Source of the DNA: Aquimonas sp041395245
GTDB lineage: Bacteria > Pseudomonadota > Gammaproteobacteria > Xanthomonadales > Xanthomonadaceae
NCBI GenBank assembly: GCA_041395245.1
Contig: JAWLAY010000005.1
Span: 248,001-312,000 of the forward strand
Direction of reading: 5' to 3'
Length of the DNA stretch: 64,000 nt
In this document: in pieces, positions 1-7,944 of the stretch
How the letters are laid out: every line of letters begins with the position of its first letter
Position numbering within the stretch: position 1 is the first letter of the stretch
Program-made: the position numbers and the translations under genes
The notes under the pieces: model-generated
Told to the model about the DNA's origin: nothing
The model's input: the letters and a program-made list of their open reading frames with translations, nothing else
Database searches by the model: none

Positions 1-36
1 CATCTCACATCTCTCCCGACCCAAGGAACCCCCTGT

Positions 37-1257
37 ATGAAAAAGACTTTCATCGATGTGTTGTTCGAGTTGCCGGTCGATCAGACCATGCAGCAGTTTT
101 TTACCGACCATGCAGTACCGGTTCCGCTGGGGTTCGTATGGGCCGACACGCAGGACACCCGGCGGGCGTTGCTGGACTGCATCCGTCAATGGCAGGACAT
201 CCCCGCCAAGGACAAGCTGGTCGCAGAACTGGGTGCCTGCCTGCCGTTGGCTGATGCGCAGGGCGCGTTGTCGATCCGGGCGGTTGCTGCGTCCAACGTC
301 ATGGCATCCACAGGATTGCTGGGCTGCCAAGGCGATGTGCATCGCGCGTTCTGGCTTTACCGTCACCATCCGGATCTGTTCGCTCAGGCACTGAATTCGG
401 ACTTTCTGGATCGCCGCGTTCCGCAAGCGCAGTCGCACGCGCTGGGCATCAAGCGGCATCCGAACACGTCTCCGGCTGCCGTGGCTGCATTCAGTCAGTC
501 CATCTCGAACTTCTATCAGAAGAAGCTGCAATGCGGCGATGGGGTGGAAAGTACGATCTTCCAGCGCAGCCCTGGCGTGTTCCTCGTGACCAGCCATGTC
601 AAAGGCATGGCGATGATGCAGCTGGAATTCCAGGGTACGAACTTGACCCGGCGCGTTGGCAATCCGTCGCTGCACAGCGTGCTGGAGTATTCGGAGCGCA
701 CGGGCGCGGTGAGGACGCTGATCCGGGGCGGCGCGGATTTCCACCGGATGCTGGCCGGCGAGTTCTCTACGCACATTCTTGGACAGGTGGTGGATGCCAA
801 GCGCCTCATGCCGGAGAAGATCGACCTCACTCGCATGCGCGCCGGGATCGCCAACCTGCAAACGGCCAAGAACAAGTTCACCTATGCGCAACTCAAGGAA
901 TACACCATCGAGAGCGCAACGGGGCAGCTGAAGCTGGTGTGTACGGCGACCGCCGATGCCGGGCGCAAATCGGTGACGGAGTTGCTGAAGGAGGAACTGC
1001 CGACCGCGCTGGAGGAGGGTTGGTCGGTGCTGGCGGTGCAGATCAACATCTACTACCCCGGCGAGAGAGGACGGCTGCGCAGCATTCCCGTCGAGATCAC
1101 CAGCAATGGCCGGTTCCGTATTCCGGTACGCGATCCGGAACTGAAGGCTCGGGTTGAGCAGATGCTGGTGGAAGCAGGCGTGCTGGCGCTTGGCCAGACC
1201 CTTGATGCCGAGTACACCGACATCACCGAACTGCCTCAACCGCTGGTCGAGAAGTGA
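37..1257 (+). CDS. Hypothetical protein, probably from a mobile island
   Basis: A 406-residue protein that I do not recognise. It has no signal peptide or membrane segment and reads as a soluble mixed alpha/beta protein, so no function is assigned. The start is an ATG preceded by AAGGAA about 10 bases upstream. It is followed after three bases by the zinc-ribbon gene on the same strand, so the two are probably co-transcribed. Both sit on the 3' side of a tRNA-Phe gene, a classic integration spot, which suggests an integrated element extending leftwards out of the window. No integrase is visible here, so this is an inference. Confidence 0.7.
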   Translation: MKKTFIDVLFELPVDQTMQQFFTDHAVPVPLGFVWADTQDTRRALLDCIRQWQDIPAKDKLVAELGACLPLADAQGALSIRAVAASNVMASTGLLGCQGDVHRAFWLYRHHPDLFAQALNSDFLDRRVPQAQSHALGIKRHPNTSPAAVAAFSQSISNFYQKKLQCGDGVESTIFQRSPGVFLVTSHVKGMAMMQLEFQGTNLTRRVGNPSLHSVLEYSERTGAVRTLIRGGADFHRMLAGEFSTHILGQVVDAKRLMPEKIDLTRMRAGIANLQTAKNKFTYAQLKEYTIESATGQLKLVCTATADAGRKSVTELLKEELPTALEEGWSVLAVQINIYYPGERGRLRSIPVEITSNGRFRIPVRDPELKARVEQMLVEAGVLALGQTLDAEYTDITELPQPLVEK

Positions 1258-1260
1258 CCG

Positions 1261-2178
1261 ATGGCAACGCATGCAGGTTGGCACCTGATCTGCCGGATGT
1301 TTGCCTCGGGTGCGCCAGTGCTGCGACTTCGAATGACGCCGGGCGAGATCGGCGCGTTGCCGGATGTCGCCAAGGCAGTGAAACCGGCGATGACGGATCG
1401 TACGAATACGGTCTGTCCGTATTGTTGCCAGCGTCGCGGAGAGGTGCGCGTCGATGGAAATGGCGAGTGGGAATGCTGTTGCCCGGACTGCGGTGCGGTG
1501 CCGGTGGCTGCGGACGATCTCGCGGCCTTCGCGCTCGACGATCAGTGGCTTCATCGGAAGCTGCGTTCGGCGCATGACATCCACAGTGACGGCGGTGCCA
1601 AGCAACTGACCGACGGTGTCTGGATGCTCGGTCGCACGAAGAAGATGCCAGTGGTGCTGGCGCGCGACATTCACCGGTTGTGGCGCGAGCCGGGTTTGCT
1701 TGATCGTGTTCGCACCGACAACGGCACTGTTCGCGTGATCGCGCCGGTGAATCAGATCGCGCGGGGCGCACCACCGGATGCCGGTGTGCAGTGGGTGGGT
1801 TTGGAGGAGAAGTTCCAGCTGCGCGGGGAAAACATCACGTTCGCGGGCGATGTCGAGTCTGTTCCGTCACGCCGCAGGAACAATCCCTTCGTGCCCGTGC
1901 ATGGGCTGTTCTCGGCGGATTTTCGCTGGGTGCATGTGGATGGGGAAGGTGCCGAGCCGATCCGGCTCACCAAGGCGCAGGCAGCGGTGTTTCGTGTGTT
2001 GTGGGAGGTCGAGGGCAAGGCGCTCAACGCCGAGCAAGTGATGCTTCGCGCGAATCTCAAGAGTGCCAAGCCCATCGACGTGTTCAAGAACCATCCCAAA
2101 CCGAAGCGTGCCTACGTGGCGTTGGTCAAAACGAACCAGAAGGAAGGGCTGTACTGGCTACCACGCACGCAGGCGTGA
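1261..2178 (+). CDS. Hypothetical protein with N-terminal zinc ribbon
   Basis: A 305-residue protein of unknown function. Around residues 50–75 two cysteine clusters (CPYCC, then CCCPDCG) form a probable zinc ribbon. The last 80 residues look like a small helical or winged-helix domain. A DNA- or RNA-associated role is possible but not shown. The ATG lies three bases after the upstream stop, and a second ATG at residue 44, just before the ribbon, is an alternative start. The gene is followed by about 290 noncoding bases up to the tRNA-Phe terminator. It was probably acquired with its upstream neighbour. Confidence 0.65.
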   Translation: MATHAGWHLICRMFASGAPVLRLRMTPGEIGALPDVAKAVKPAMTDRTNTVCPYCCQRRGEVRVDGNGEWECCCPDCGAVPVAADDLAAFALDDQWLHRKLRSAHDIHSDGGAKQLTDGVWMLGRTKKMPVVLARDIHRLWREPGLLDRVRTDNGTVRVIAPVNQIARGAPPDAGVQWVGLEEKFQLRGENITFAGDVESVPSRRRNNPFVPVHGLFSADFRWVHVDGEGAEPIRLTKAQAAVFRVLWEVEGKALNAEQVMLRANLKSAKPIDVFKNHPKPKRAYVALVKTNQKEGLYWLPRTQA

Positions 2179-2430
2179 AAGTCCGTCTGCGTTCTCTCGA
2201 AACCCGATTGCATCTCCATCACATGACATGAACTGCTCTCATCGACACAGGCATAACCCCGCGTTTTGCAAAGGGTTTTGCCCGTGCCACGGACAGGTGG
2301 TTCATGCTATTGAGCGGAGAAGAGAGAGGAAAACGGAATCGAACCGGGGCGTTTTGGGGTGCGGAACGCCGTTGGCGTGGCACGGGCAGAATGGGCCGAA
2401 ATGGCGCAGTGGTGCGGGATTTCGCCCAAC
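2179..2430. other. Noncoding junction between putative island and tRNA-Phe
   Basis: No convincing gene is present. A perfect 12-base inverted repeat lies at 2279–2290 and 2377–2388 (TGCCCGTGCCAC and its complement). Between the arms, 2335–2345 carries an 11-base match (GGAATCGAACC) to the T-arm of the neighbouring tRNA-Phe gene at 2483–2493, in the same orientation. This could be a trace of integration and excision at the tRNA, but an 11-base T-arm match can arise by chance or from another tRNA fragment. Confidence 0.4.
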
Positions 2431-2459
2431 AAAAAACCAGCCGCGAGGGCTGGTTTTTT
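2431..2459 (-). terminator. Rho-independent terminator of tRNA-Phe
   Basis: A CCAGCC/GGCTGG stem is flanked by A6 on one side and T6 on the other, so it can end transcription in both directions. It lies 10 bases past the 3' end of tRNA-Phe on the minus strand. Confidence 0.85.
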
Positions 2460-2468
2460 GTATGTAGA

Positions 2469-2544
2469 TGGTGGCCAGGGAGGGAATCGAACCCCCGACA
2501 CGGGGATTTTCAATCCCCTGCTCTACCAACTGAGCTACCTAGCC
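2469..2544 (-). tRNA. tRNA-Phe (GAA)
   Basis: The minus strand folds as a complete cloverleaf. The 7-bp acceptor stem is GGCTAGG with CCTGGCC (one G-U pair), the D-arm holds AGCTCAGTTGGTAGAGC, and the anticodon loop TTGAAAA gives anticodon GAA. The anticodon stem is GGGGA/TCCCC and the T-arm contains GGTTCGATTCC. The CCA end is encoded (2469–2471). A strong promoter lies upstream and a terminator downstream, so it is a single-gene transcription unit. Its 3' end faces the two putative island genes. Confidence 0.96.
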
Positions 2545-2577
2545 ATGTTCTCCGCGTATGGCGGCGAAGAGCTGCGC

Positions 2578-2606
2578 ATTAAACCGTTGATGATGTCGTT
2601 CGTCAA
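2578..2606 (-). promoter_or_regulatory. Sigma-70 promoter of tRNA-Phe
   Basis: On the minus strand TTGACG (2601–2606) and TTTAAT (2578–2583) are separated by exactly 17 bases. A GC-rich stretch follows the -10, typical of stringently controlled stable-RNA promoters. The predicted start is about 25 bases before the tRNA. Confidence 0.7.
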
Positions 2607-2790
2607 GAGTCTGTAGGGATAAACCTGCGGTGAACTCGCGCCTGTCGCGCTGCGACGGGCGCTCGTTGACGCTCGTCTTCGGTCTGCGCGAGATCGCAGG
2701 CTTCTGCTTGTATGCGGCATCATCGGCGTCGACTGCGCATTCGCGCGCATATCGTGTGGAAGTCAACCTATCCTGTCGGGAGAGTGCCAA

Positions 2791-3198
2791 ATGAGTAAGC
2801 GAATTTTGTTGCTGGTCTTGATGACGGTGTTGGCCTCCTGCGCCGCTGGCCCTGGGCCACGTGAGCGGATGTCGGCGCAGTACGAGCGCTACAGTCGTTT
2901 TGCCGGTGAGCCGGTGGCGAGTTTCCCGTTCTTCACGATGCAGAACTGGGTTCTGCTTGGTCAGTATCGTCTGGCGGTCTACACCAAGGTCAACGAGGCA
3001 TGGCTGATCGAGGTGAGTCCGCCGTGTTCCGATCTGGAGTTCGCCCAGGCCATTGCGTTGACGTCCTCGGTGTCGCGCGTGTCGGCGCGCTTCGATCATG
3101 TGCTGGTGGGCAGGGATCGTTGCCAGATCAAGGAGATCCGTCCGGTGGATGTGCGTGCCATGAAACGCGAGCGCAAGGCGGAGCAGGGCGCCGAGTAG
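2791..3198 (+). CDS. DUF6491-like small lipoprotein
   Basis: A 135-residue predicted lipoprotein. A short hydrophobic signal ends in a lipobox (LASC), so the mature protein would begin at Cys17. The body has an aromatic-rich segment followed by a conserved-looking region with two cysteines (PPCSDLEF and GRDRCQ) that could form a disulfide. The pattern resembles the DUF6491 family common in Xanthomonadales, whose function is unknown. A GGGAGAG ribosome-binding site precedes the ATG. It stands alone, with the rhamnose gene 79 bases downstream. Confidence 0.8.
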   Translation: MSKRILLLVLMTVLASCAAGPGPRERMSAQYERYSRFAGEPVASFPFFTMQNWVLLGQYRLAVYTKVNEAWLIEVSPPCSDLEFAQAIALTSSVSRVSARFDHVLVGRDRCQIKEIRPVDVRAMKRERKAEQGAE

Positions 3199-3277
3199 GG
3201 ATTCGCGTCGGGCGCGGCGGCGGGATGACATCGCGCGCGGTTATGCTTGCCGTTGATCCAATCGTGGCGGAACGTGC

Positions 3278-4183
3278 ATGCGCATGCTGTTGCTCGGGGC
3301 AAGTGGGCAGGTCGGATTCGAGTTGGCACGCAGCGTCGTGCCGCTCGGAGACGTGATCCTCGCCAGTCGTGATGAGAATGACGTTCGTGCGGGGGCTGTC
3401 CGTGCGGACTTGAGTGATACGGCGGCACTCTGCGCCACGTTGGATCGCGTGCGCCCCGACGTGATCCTCAACGCGGCGGCCTATACCGCGGTGGATCGGG
3501 CCGAGGACGATGAAGACGCAGCGATGCGCATCAATGCGCACGCCGTCGAGGCGATGGCGGAATACTGCGCACGCGCGGGCGCATTGCTGGTGCATTACTC
3601 CACCGATTACGTCTTCGATGGCAGCGCGTCGCAGCCATGGCGTGAAGACGATCCGACAGCACCGCTCGGTGTCTATGGCCGGAGCAAGCTGGCTGGCGAG
3701 ATCGCCATTCGCCAGTCCGATTGCGCGCATCTCATTCTGCGTACGTCGTGGGTTTACGCGGCGCGCGGGCAGAACTTCCTGCGCACGATGTTGCGGGTTG
3801 GTGCCGAACGCGAACACCTTAGTGTGGTCGATGACCAGATCGGCGCGCCCACGCCTGCGCGCTGGATCGCCAATACCACAGCGCTGATTCTGGCTCGACT
3901 TGGCAAGCCGCAGGCGGCTCGCGAGACCATGCATCTCACGGCAGCGGGAGAGGTGTCATGGCACGGATTTGCACAGCAGATTTTTCAGTTGGCAGGCGAG
4001 CAGGGCATCCTCAGCCGAATCCCGCGATTGGATCCGATTCCCTCTGATCAATACCCGACTCGCGCCAAGCGGCCAGCCTATTCGCGACTTGACAACGAGC
4101 GCTTGCGCGAGCGCTTCGGCATTGCGCTGCCGGATTGGCGAAACGGTGTCCAGCAGGTCATTCGGGAACTCGCGCCCACCTGA
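3278..4183 (+). CDS. rfbD: dTDP-4-dehydrorhamnose reductase
   Basis: RmlD/RfbD carries out the last step of dTDP-L-rhamnose synthesis, reducing dTDP-4-dehydrorhamnose with NAD(P)H for O-antigen or other surface glycans. The 301-residue protein has the N-terminal Rossmann motif GASGQVG and the short-chain dehydrogenase active site (STDYVFDG, then YGRSKLAGE with catalytic Tyr and Lys). Its length is normal for the family. The other rml genes are not beside it, so this copy stands apart from a complete rhamnose operon. Confidence 0.93.
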   Translation: MRMLLLGASGQVGFELARSVVPLGDVILASRDENDVRAGAVRADLSDTAALCATLDRVRPDVILNAAAYTAVDRAEDDEDAAMRINAHAVEAMAEYCARAGALLVHYSTDYVFDGSASQPWREDDPTAPLGVYGRSKLAGEIAIRQSDCAHLILRTSWVYAARGQNFLRTMLRVGAEREHLSVVDDQIGAPTPARWIANTTALILARLGKPQAARETMHLTAAGEVSWHGFAQQIFQLAGEQGILSRIPRLDPIPSDQYPTRAKRPAYSRLDNERLRERFGIALPDWRNGVQQVIRELAPT

Positions 4184-4190
4184 GCCTGGC

Positions 4191-4227
4191 GCCTTGCGTT
4201 GACGCGGGTTGGGCGGCAACGCAAGGC
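4191..4227. terminator. Hairpin between convergent genes
   Basis: A perfect 11-bp inverted repeat, GCCTTGCGTTG (4191–4201) with CAACGCAAGGC (4217–4227), around a 15-base loop. It lies between the convergent rfbD and vWA genes. There is no T-run, so it is only a probable terminator. Confidence 0.45.
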
Positions 4228-4248
4228 CGGGAATTTGGCACAACGCGT

Positions 4249-5991
4249 CTATTCGACCTGCAGCAAATGTCTGGCCAGAATTTTCCCGTCGACCACGTAG
4301 GCGAGCTCCCAGCTGCCTGCCTCGTCAGGGGCGTTCAATTCCAGGGAGTCACCGGTTTCCGGCAGGTAGGACCAACCGCGGTACTCGGTGCCATCGCCGC
4401 CGACGGGAATGACGCCGATCCAATGGCTGCTGTCGCGTGGTCCGGAGAAATTCACCTGGAACAATTGCCCCACTGACAGACGGGCGGGTGCGGTCAGTGT
4501 CGCGTGCGGCGCGATCACGCGGATCGGCTGCGAAGCGGCGATTTCCTCACCTTCGAAGAGCACGTAGCGCAGTTCGTAGTCACCTGGTTCCAGAGGCGCT
4601 CGGATGCGGAGCGTTGATGTGTCACCCGTGGGGCGTGCATAGCTTCCGCCGACGTAGGCTCCCGCGTCCGTGCCTGCCGGTGCGTAGCCGATCCAATGGC
4701 TTTCATTCATCGGACCTGCGGCGTCGACGGTCGTTGCATCGCCTGCCATCACCTCACGCGGTCCGCGAACGTAGCTAGACGCCGCGTCAACCCGAACCGG
4801 GCGGGCAGCCAGCACGCGCTCGCCTTCGTTAAGTACATAGCGGATTTCGTAGTCGCCGGGTTTGGCCGGAACCCTCAATTCCAGCTCCGATTTGGCGCCT
4901 GTGGGGCGAGCGTAGTGTCCGTTCAGATACGCGCCCGCATCGGACCCGACCGGTGCGAAGCCAATCCAATGCGATTGGCTTTCGGGACCTTCTGCGACAA
5001 TGCGAACCGTGCTTCCGGCCGTTGCGCTGGCCGGGGCTTCGATGCTGGCTTCGCTATCACCAATGATCAGTGCGGTGCGGGCCAGAACGGACGGTTCGCG
5101 GCGCGGACTGACGTAGCGCAGTTCGTAGTTTCCTGCGATGGCGGGCATGTTGAAGGTCACCACACCCTGATCGCCGTCGCCTTGCGCATCGACATAGGCA
5201 TAGGTGAGGTAGGCGCCGTCCGCCGTATCGGGCTTCACCACGGTGATGAAGTCGCCCTCGTCCGCCGGGCCAGTCCAGTTGACCGTCAGTGGCGACGTGA
5301 TTCGTGCGGAACCGTGTGCCATGACGCTGGCTGAGGCGGGCGGCAGTGCAGGTTGGGTGCTGGCTTGCACCGCGCCACCCAGCGCGATCTCCAGTTCGTG
5401 TGCGTCACGAGCGTTGAAGTAGCGCCCGCCGGTGTTTTCCGCGAGGCAACGTAATTGCGCCTGATGCTGCGCTTGCGACACATCGAAACCGATCACGTGC
5501 GCGGTGAAGTCAATGCCCTCGCGCTCCAGCGAGCGACCGATTTCGCAGGGATCAAGATTGCAGGTTTCCTCGCCGTCGCTGACCAGAATCACGGTGGCTT
5601 TCTGCTCACTCGAACGCAGCGCCGCCGCCGCGTCGATCACGGCCTGGGACAGCGGTGTCATGCCTTTCGGATTGAGCGCGTTGACGGTGGCAAGGTACTG
5701 CGCGGCATCGAGGGGACCAACGTCGATCAGGGCTTCGATGTCGGCGCAGTCGCCTTTGCGACGATGTCCGTAGACCATCAGGCCCAGCGCATCCTCTGTG
5801 CGCCAACGTGCGGTTAGTCCTGCCACCGCTTCGCGTGCGATCTCGATCTTGCTGCGGCCTTCGATCTGGCCCCACATCGAACCGGAGGCATCGAGCACCA
5901 GCATCACGTTTTCTTTGGCATGACAAACCGGAATCGCGGCGCTGCCCAGCAGGATGGCGAACAAGGCCCGGCGCGCAGAATGACTTGGCAT
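4249..5991 (-). CDS. Secreted vWA-domain protein with repeated C-terminal modules
   Basis: A 580-residue exported protein. A signal peptide (to about residue 25) is followed by a von Willebrand A domain with an intact MIDAS motif (DASGSMWGQ, then the SDGEET region), so it probably binds a metal and a protein partner. From about residue 225 come four beta-rich repeats of roughly 85 residues. The last three share the core SHWIG and an RPTG or similar motif, with a GDYE(L/I)RYVL-type strand near each end. The function is unknown; a periplasmic or surface adhesive or sensing role is an inference. It reads away from the SIMPL remnant and converges on rfbD. Confidence 0.85.
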   Translation of the reverse strand: MPSHSARRALFAILLGSAAIPVCHAKENVMLVLDASGSMWGQIEGRSKIEIAREAVAGLTARWRTEDALGLMVYGHRRKGDCADIEALIDVGPLDAAQYLATVNALNPKGMTPLSQAVIDAAAALRSSEQKATVILVSDGEETCNLDPCEIGRSLEREGIDFTAHVIGFDVSQAQHQAQLRCLAENTGGRYFNARDAHELEIALGGAVQASTQPALPPASASVMAHGSARITSPLTVNWTGPADEGDFITVVKPDTADGAYLTYAYVDAQGDGDQGVVTFNMPAIAGNYELRYVSPRREPSVLARTALIIGDSEASIEAPASATAGSTVRIVAEGPESQSHWIGFAPVGSDAGAYLNGHYARPTGAKSELELRVPAKPGDYEIRYVLNEGERVLAARPVRVDAASSYVRGPREVMAGDATTVDAAGPMNESHWIGYAPAGTDAGAYVGGSYARPTGDTSTLRIRAPLEPGDYELRYVLFEGEEIAASQPIRVIAPHATLTAPARLSVGQLFQVNFSGPRDSSHWIGVIPVGGDGTEYRGWSYLPETGDSLELNAPDEAGSWELAYVVDGKILARHLLQVE

Positions 5992-6082
5992 GGGTGGCTC
6001 CGTATTGAATCAGAAAAGGGACATACGTCGCCGTTGACACGATTCGGACATTCGGTGGCCGCAACGCCCATGCCGCAGGCCT

Positions 6083-6412
6083 TCAATCCGACAGGTAGAC
6101 CTCCACGGTCGACACCGAGCGCACCTTCTTGATGTGTGGCGTGCTTCGATCGCGCGGTTCGATGCTGAATTGCCCGTGGCTGGCGCTGCGGATCTTGCCG
6201 AGTGGGCTGCCGGAGTCCTGGGAAAACTGTTGGCGACTTCGCGTGCGGCTTGCGTGGCCTCTTGCGCCATTGCCGGTTTCAGCTCATCGAGGCGGGTGAA
6301 CAGGTATTCGGTTTGTGGATGTTCCTGGCCCGAAAAGACGATGCCCGAGCGTCCCCGTTCGGCCATGTCGCCCAGCAGTGCACGCACCAGATCGACTTGG
6401 CGTGCGGAATCA
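6083..6412 (-). pseudogene. SIMPL-domain (DUF541) gene remnant, truncated and frameshifted
   Basis: On the minus strand the translation begins RIDSARQVDLVRALLGD and continues through GIVFSGQEH, TEYLFTRLDELKPAM and AREVANSF. It then needs a one-base shift near 6221–6229 to continue as QDSGSPLGKIRSAS, QFSIEPRD and HIKKVRSVSTVEVYLSD, ending at a stop at 6083–6085. These are hallmarks of the C-terminal half of SIMPL (DUF541) periplasmic proteins, normally about 230 residues. The N-terminal half is missing: the homology begins at the stop codon of the HMG-CoA lyase gene just upstream. A sequencing error could explain the frameshift but not the missing half. Confidence 0.75.
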
Positions 6413-7321
6413 ATGCGCTTTGGCGGTCTGCCGTGCCCGCATGGCGCGTCCCGATTTGCTGGCGGACACACGTCCAAGCTGTGCACTGATCCATTCGCCC
6501 GTCTCTGCCAATGCGGCAAGATCAACGCCATGCGTCAGACCCAGGCCGTCGAGCAGATAGACCACGTCTTCGGTGGCGACATTGCCGCTGGCACCTGCGG
6601 CGTAGGGACAGCCGCCCAGCCCGGCGACGGCACTGTCAACGATGCGCACCCCGGCTTCCAGACAGGCGTGGATGTTCGCGATGGCCTGGCCCCAGGTGTC
6701 GTGGAAATGCACGGCCAGGGCGCTCATGGGGATTTCGCTGGCGACTGCCTGCAACATGGCGCGCGCCTTGCGCGGTGTGCCGACGCCGATGGTGTCGCCG
6801 AGTGAAATTTCGTAGCACCCGGCCTGGTAAAGCTGTTTGGCGACGCGAACCACGTCTGCCAGCTCAACTTCGCCCTGATACGGGCAGCCCAACACGGTGG
6901 AGACATAGCCTCGAACGGACACGCCAGCTTCGCTGGCCTTGTCCATGAGCGGGGCGAAGCGTTGCAGGCTTTCCGCAATGCTGGCGTTGATGTTGCGTTG
7001 ACTGAATGCTTCCGAAGCGGCGGCAAATACCGCGACTTCCTGCACGCCCACAGCCAGTGCGCGTTCGAGTCCTTGCAGGTTGGGGACCAGCACGGGGTAG
7101 CGAACCTCGGGTTGCTTGGGAATACCCGCGAACACCTCGGCGGCATCGGCCAATTGCGGTACCCATTTGGGACTGACAAAACTGGTGGCCTCCACGCTGC
7201 GCAGACCGCAGGCAACCAGACGCTCGATCAGCTCAATCTTGACCGCCGCCGGAATGCTACGGGCTTCGTTCTGCAAGCCATCGCGCGGGCCGACCTCAAC
7301 GATCCTGACGGCGTCGCTCAT
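6410..7321 (-). CDS. Hydroxymethylglutaryl-CoA lyase
   Basis: Splits 3-hydroxy-3-methylglutaryl-CoA into acetoacetate and acetyl-CoA, the final step of leucine catabolism. The 303-residue TIM-barrel protein has the catalytic Arg-Asp in VGPRDGLQNE, the metal-binding HFHD, and the signature GLGGCPYAAGASGNVATED with the active-site Cys. Its start overlaps the upstream lipoprotein stop by four bases (ATGA), and that gene overlaps the carboxylase in the same way, so the three form one operon. The stop codon abuts the SIMPL remnant. The pathway usually calls it mvaB or liuE. Confidence 0.95.
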   Translation of the reverse strand: MSDAVRIVEVGPRDGLQNEARSIPAAVKIELIERLVACGLRSVEATSFVSPKWVPQLADAAEVFAGIPKQPEVRYPVLVPNLQGLERALAVGVQEVAVFAAASEAFSQRNINASIAESLQRFAPLMDKASEAGVSVRGYVSTVLGCPYQGEVELADVVRVAKQLYQAGCYEISLGDTIGVGTPRKARAMLQAVASEIPMSALAVHFHDTWGQAIANIHACLEAGVRIVDSAVAGLGGCPYAAGASGNVATEDVVYLLDGLGLTHGVDLAALAETGEWISAQLGRVSASKSGRAMRARQTAKAH

Positions 7322-7944
7322 GGTGACTTCTCGCGCATTGCCTGTTCGAGTGTCACGTGACGGCGGCGCAAGACGCTGGTGGCCTTGCGCTCGAACAGAT
7401 CGGGCGTGTCGAGCGCCTGCAGAATCTGCTCGCGCGTCCCGCGAACATAAACATGCAGTTCGTCCAGCGTCGACGAGATGGTGCCTTCCAGTGTGCCATC
7501 CAGAATGGCGTGCCCAGCGGCGCGGTCGTCGACGTTGAACAAACGCAGACGATCACCGCGGACGTCATAGCGGACGATGAAGAAATTCCGCTTTGGCACC
7601 GGATTGACGCCATGGATCGATGGCAGCTCGATCAACCCCTTCAGTGCTTCATCGGCGACCACGACGTAGTGCTTGCCGCGGTGATGGACAAAGTTCACAG
7701 GAACTTGAATCGCCTGTGCGGGCCCGCCTGCTTCGGTGCGGGTCAATATCCGGGTACGGCATTCTGCATCGATGTCGAAGCCATCCAGTTCGCCGGGTTT
7801 GGAATCGACGGCCAGCCACAGGCCGCGAAGGTTCGTATCACAGCGTTCGATGTTTTGCCCTGGCGGCGATTCGAAGCGGGTTTCCGTGCAACCGGCAAGC
7901 GAGAACAGACAGGCGATCAGGCCAAATACGGTGAGTCGTTTCAT
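7318..7944 (-). CDS. Lipoprotein of unknown function in leucine operon
   Basis: A 208-residue predicted lipoprotein: a 19-residue signal ends in LAGC, giving Cys19 as the lipidated residue. The remainder is a mostly beta-strand soluble domain with no motif I recognise. It overlaps the carboxylase stop and the HMG-CoA lyase start by four bases each, so it is translationally coupled within a cytoplasmic catabolic operon. No enzymatic role in leucine breakdown follows from the sequence. It may be an inserted passenger gene. Confidence 0.82.
   Translation of the reverse strand: MKRLTVFGLIACLFSLAGCTETRFESPPGQNIERCDTNLRGLWLAVDSKPGELDGFDIDAECRTRILTRTEAGGPAQAIQVPVNFVHHRGKHYVVVADEALKGLIELPSIHGVNPVPKRNFFIVRYDVRGDRLRLFNVDDRAAGHAILDGTLEGTISSTLDELHVYVRGTREQILQALDTPDLFERKATSVLRRRHVTLEQAMREKSP

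Noticed and set aside
2620..2720. A short imperfect palindrome (GCCTGTCGCGC … GCAGGC) upstream of the lipoprotein gene
   Set aside because: It superficially recalls the MITE-like ends but shares no arm or centre sequence with them.
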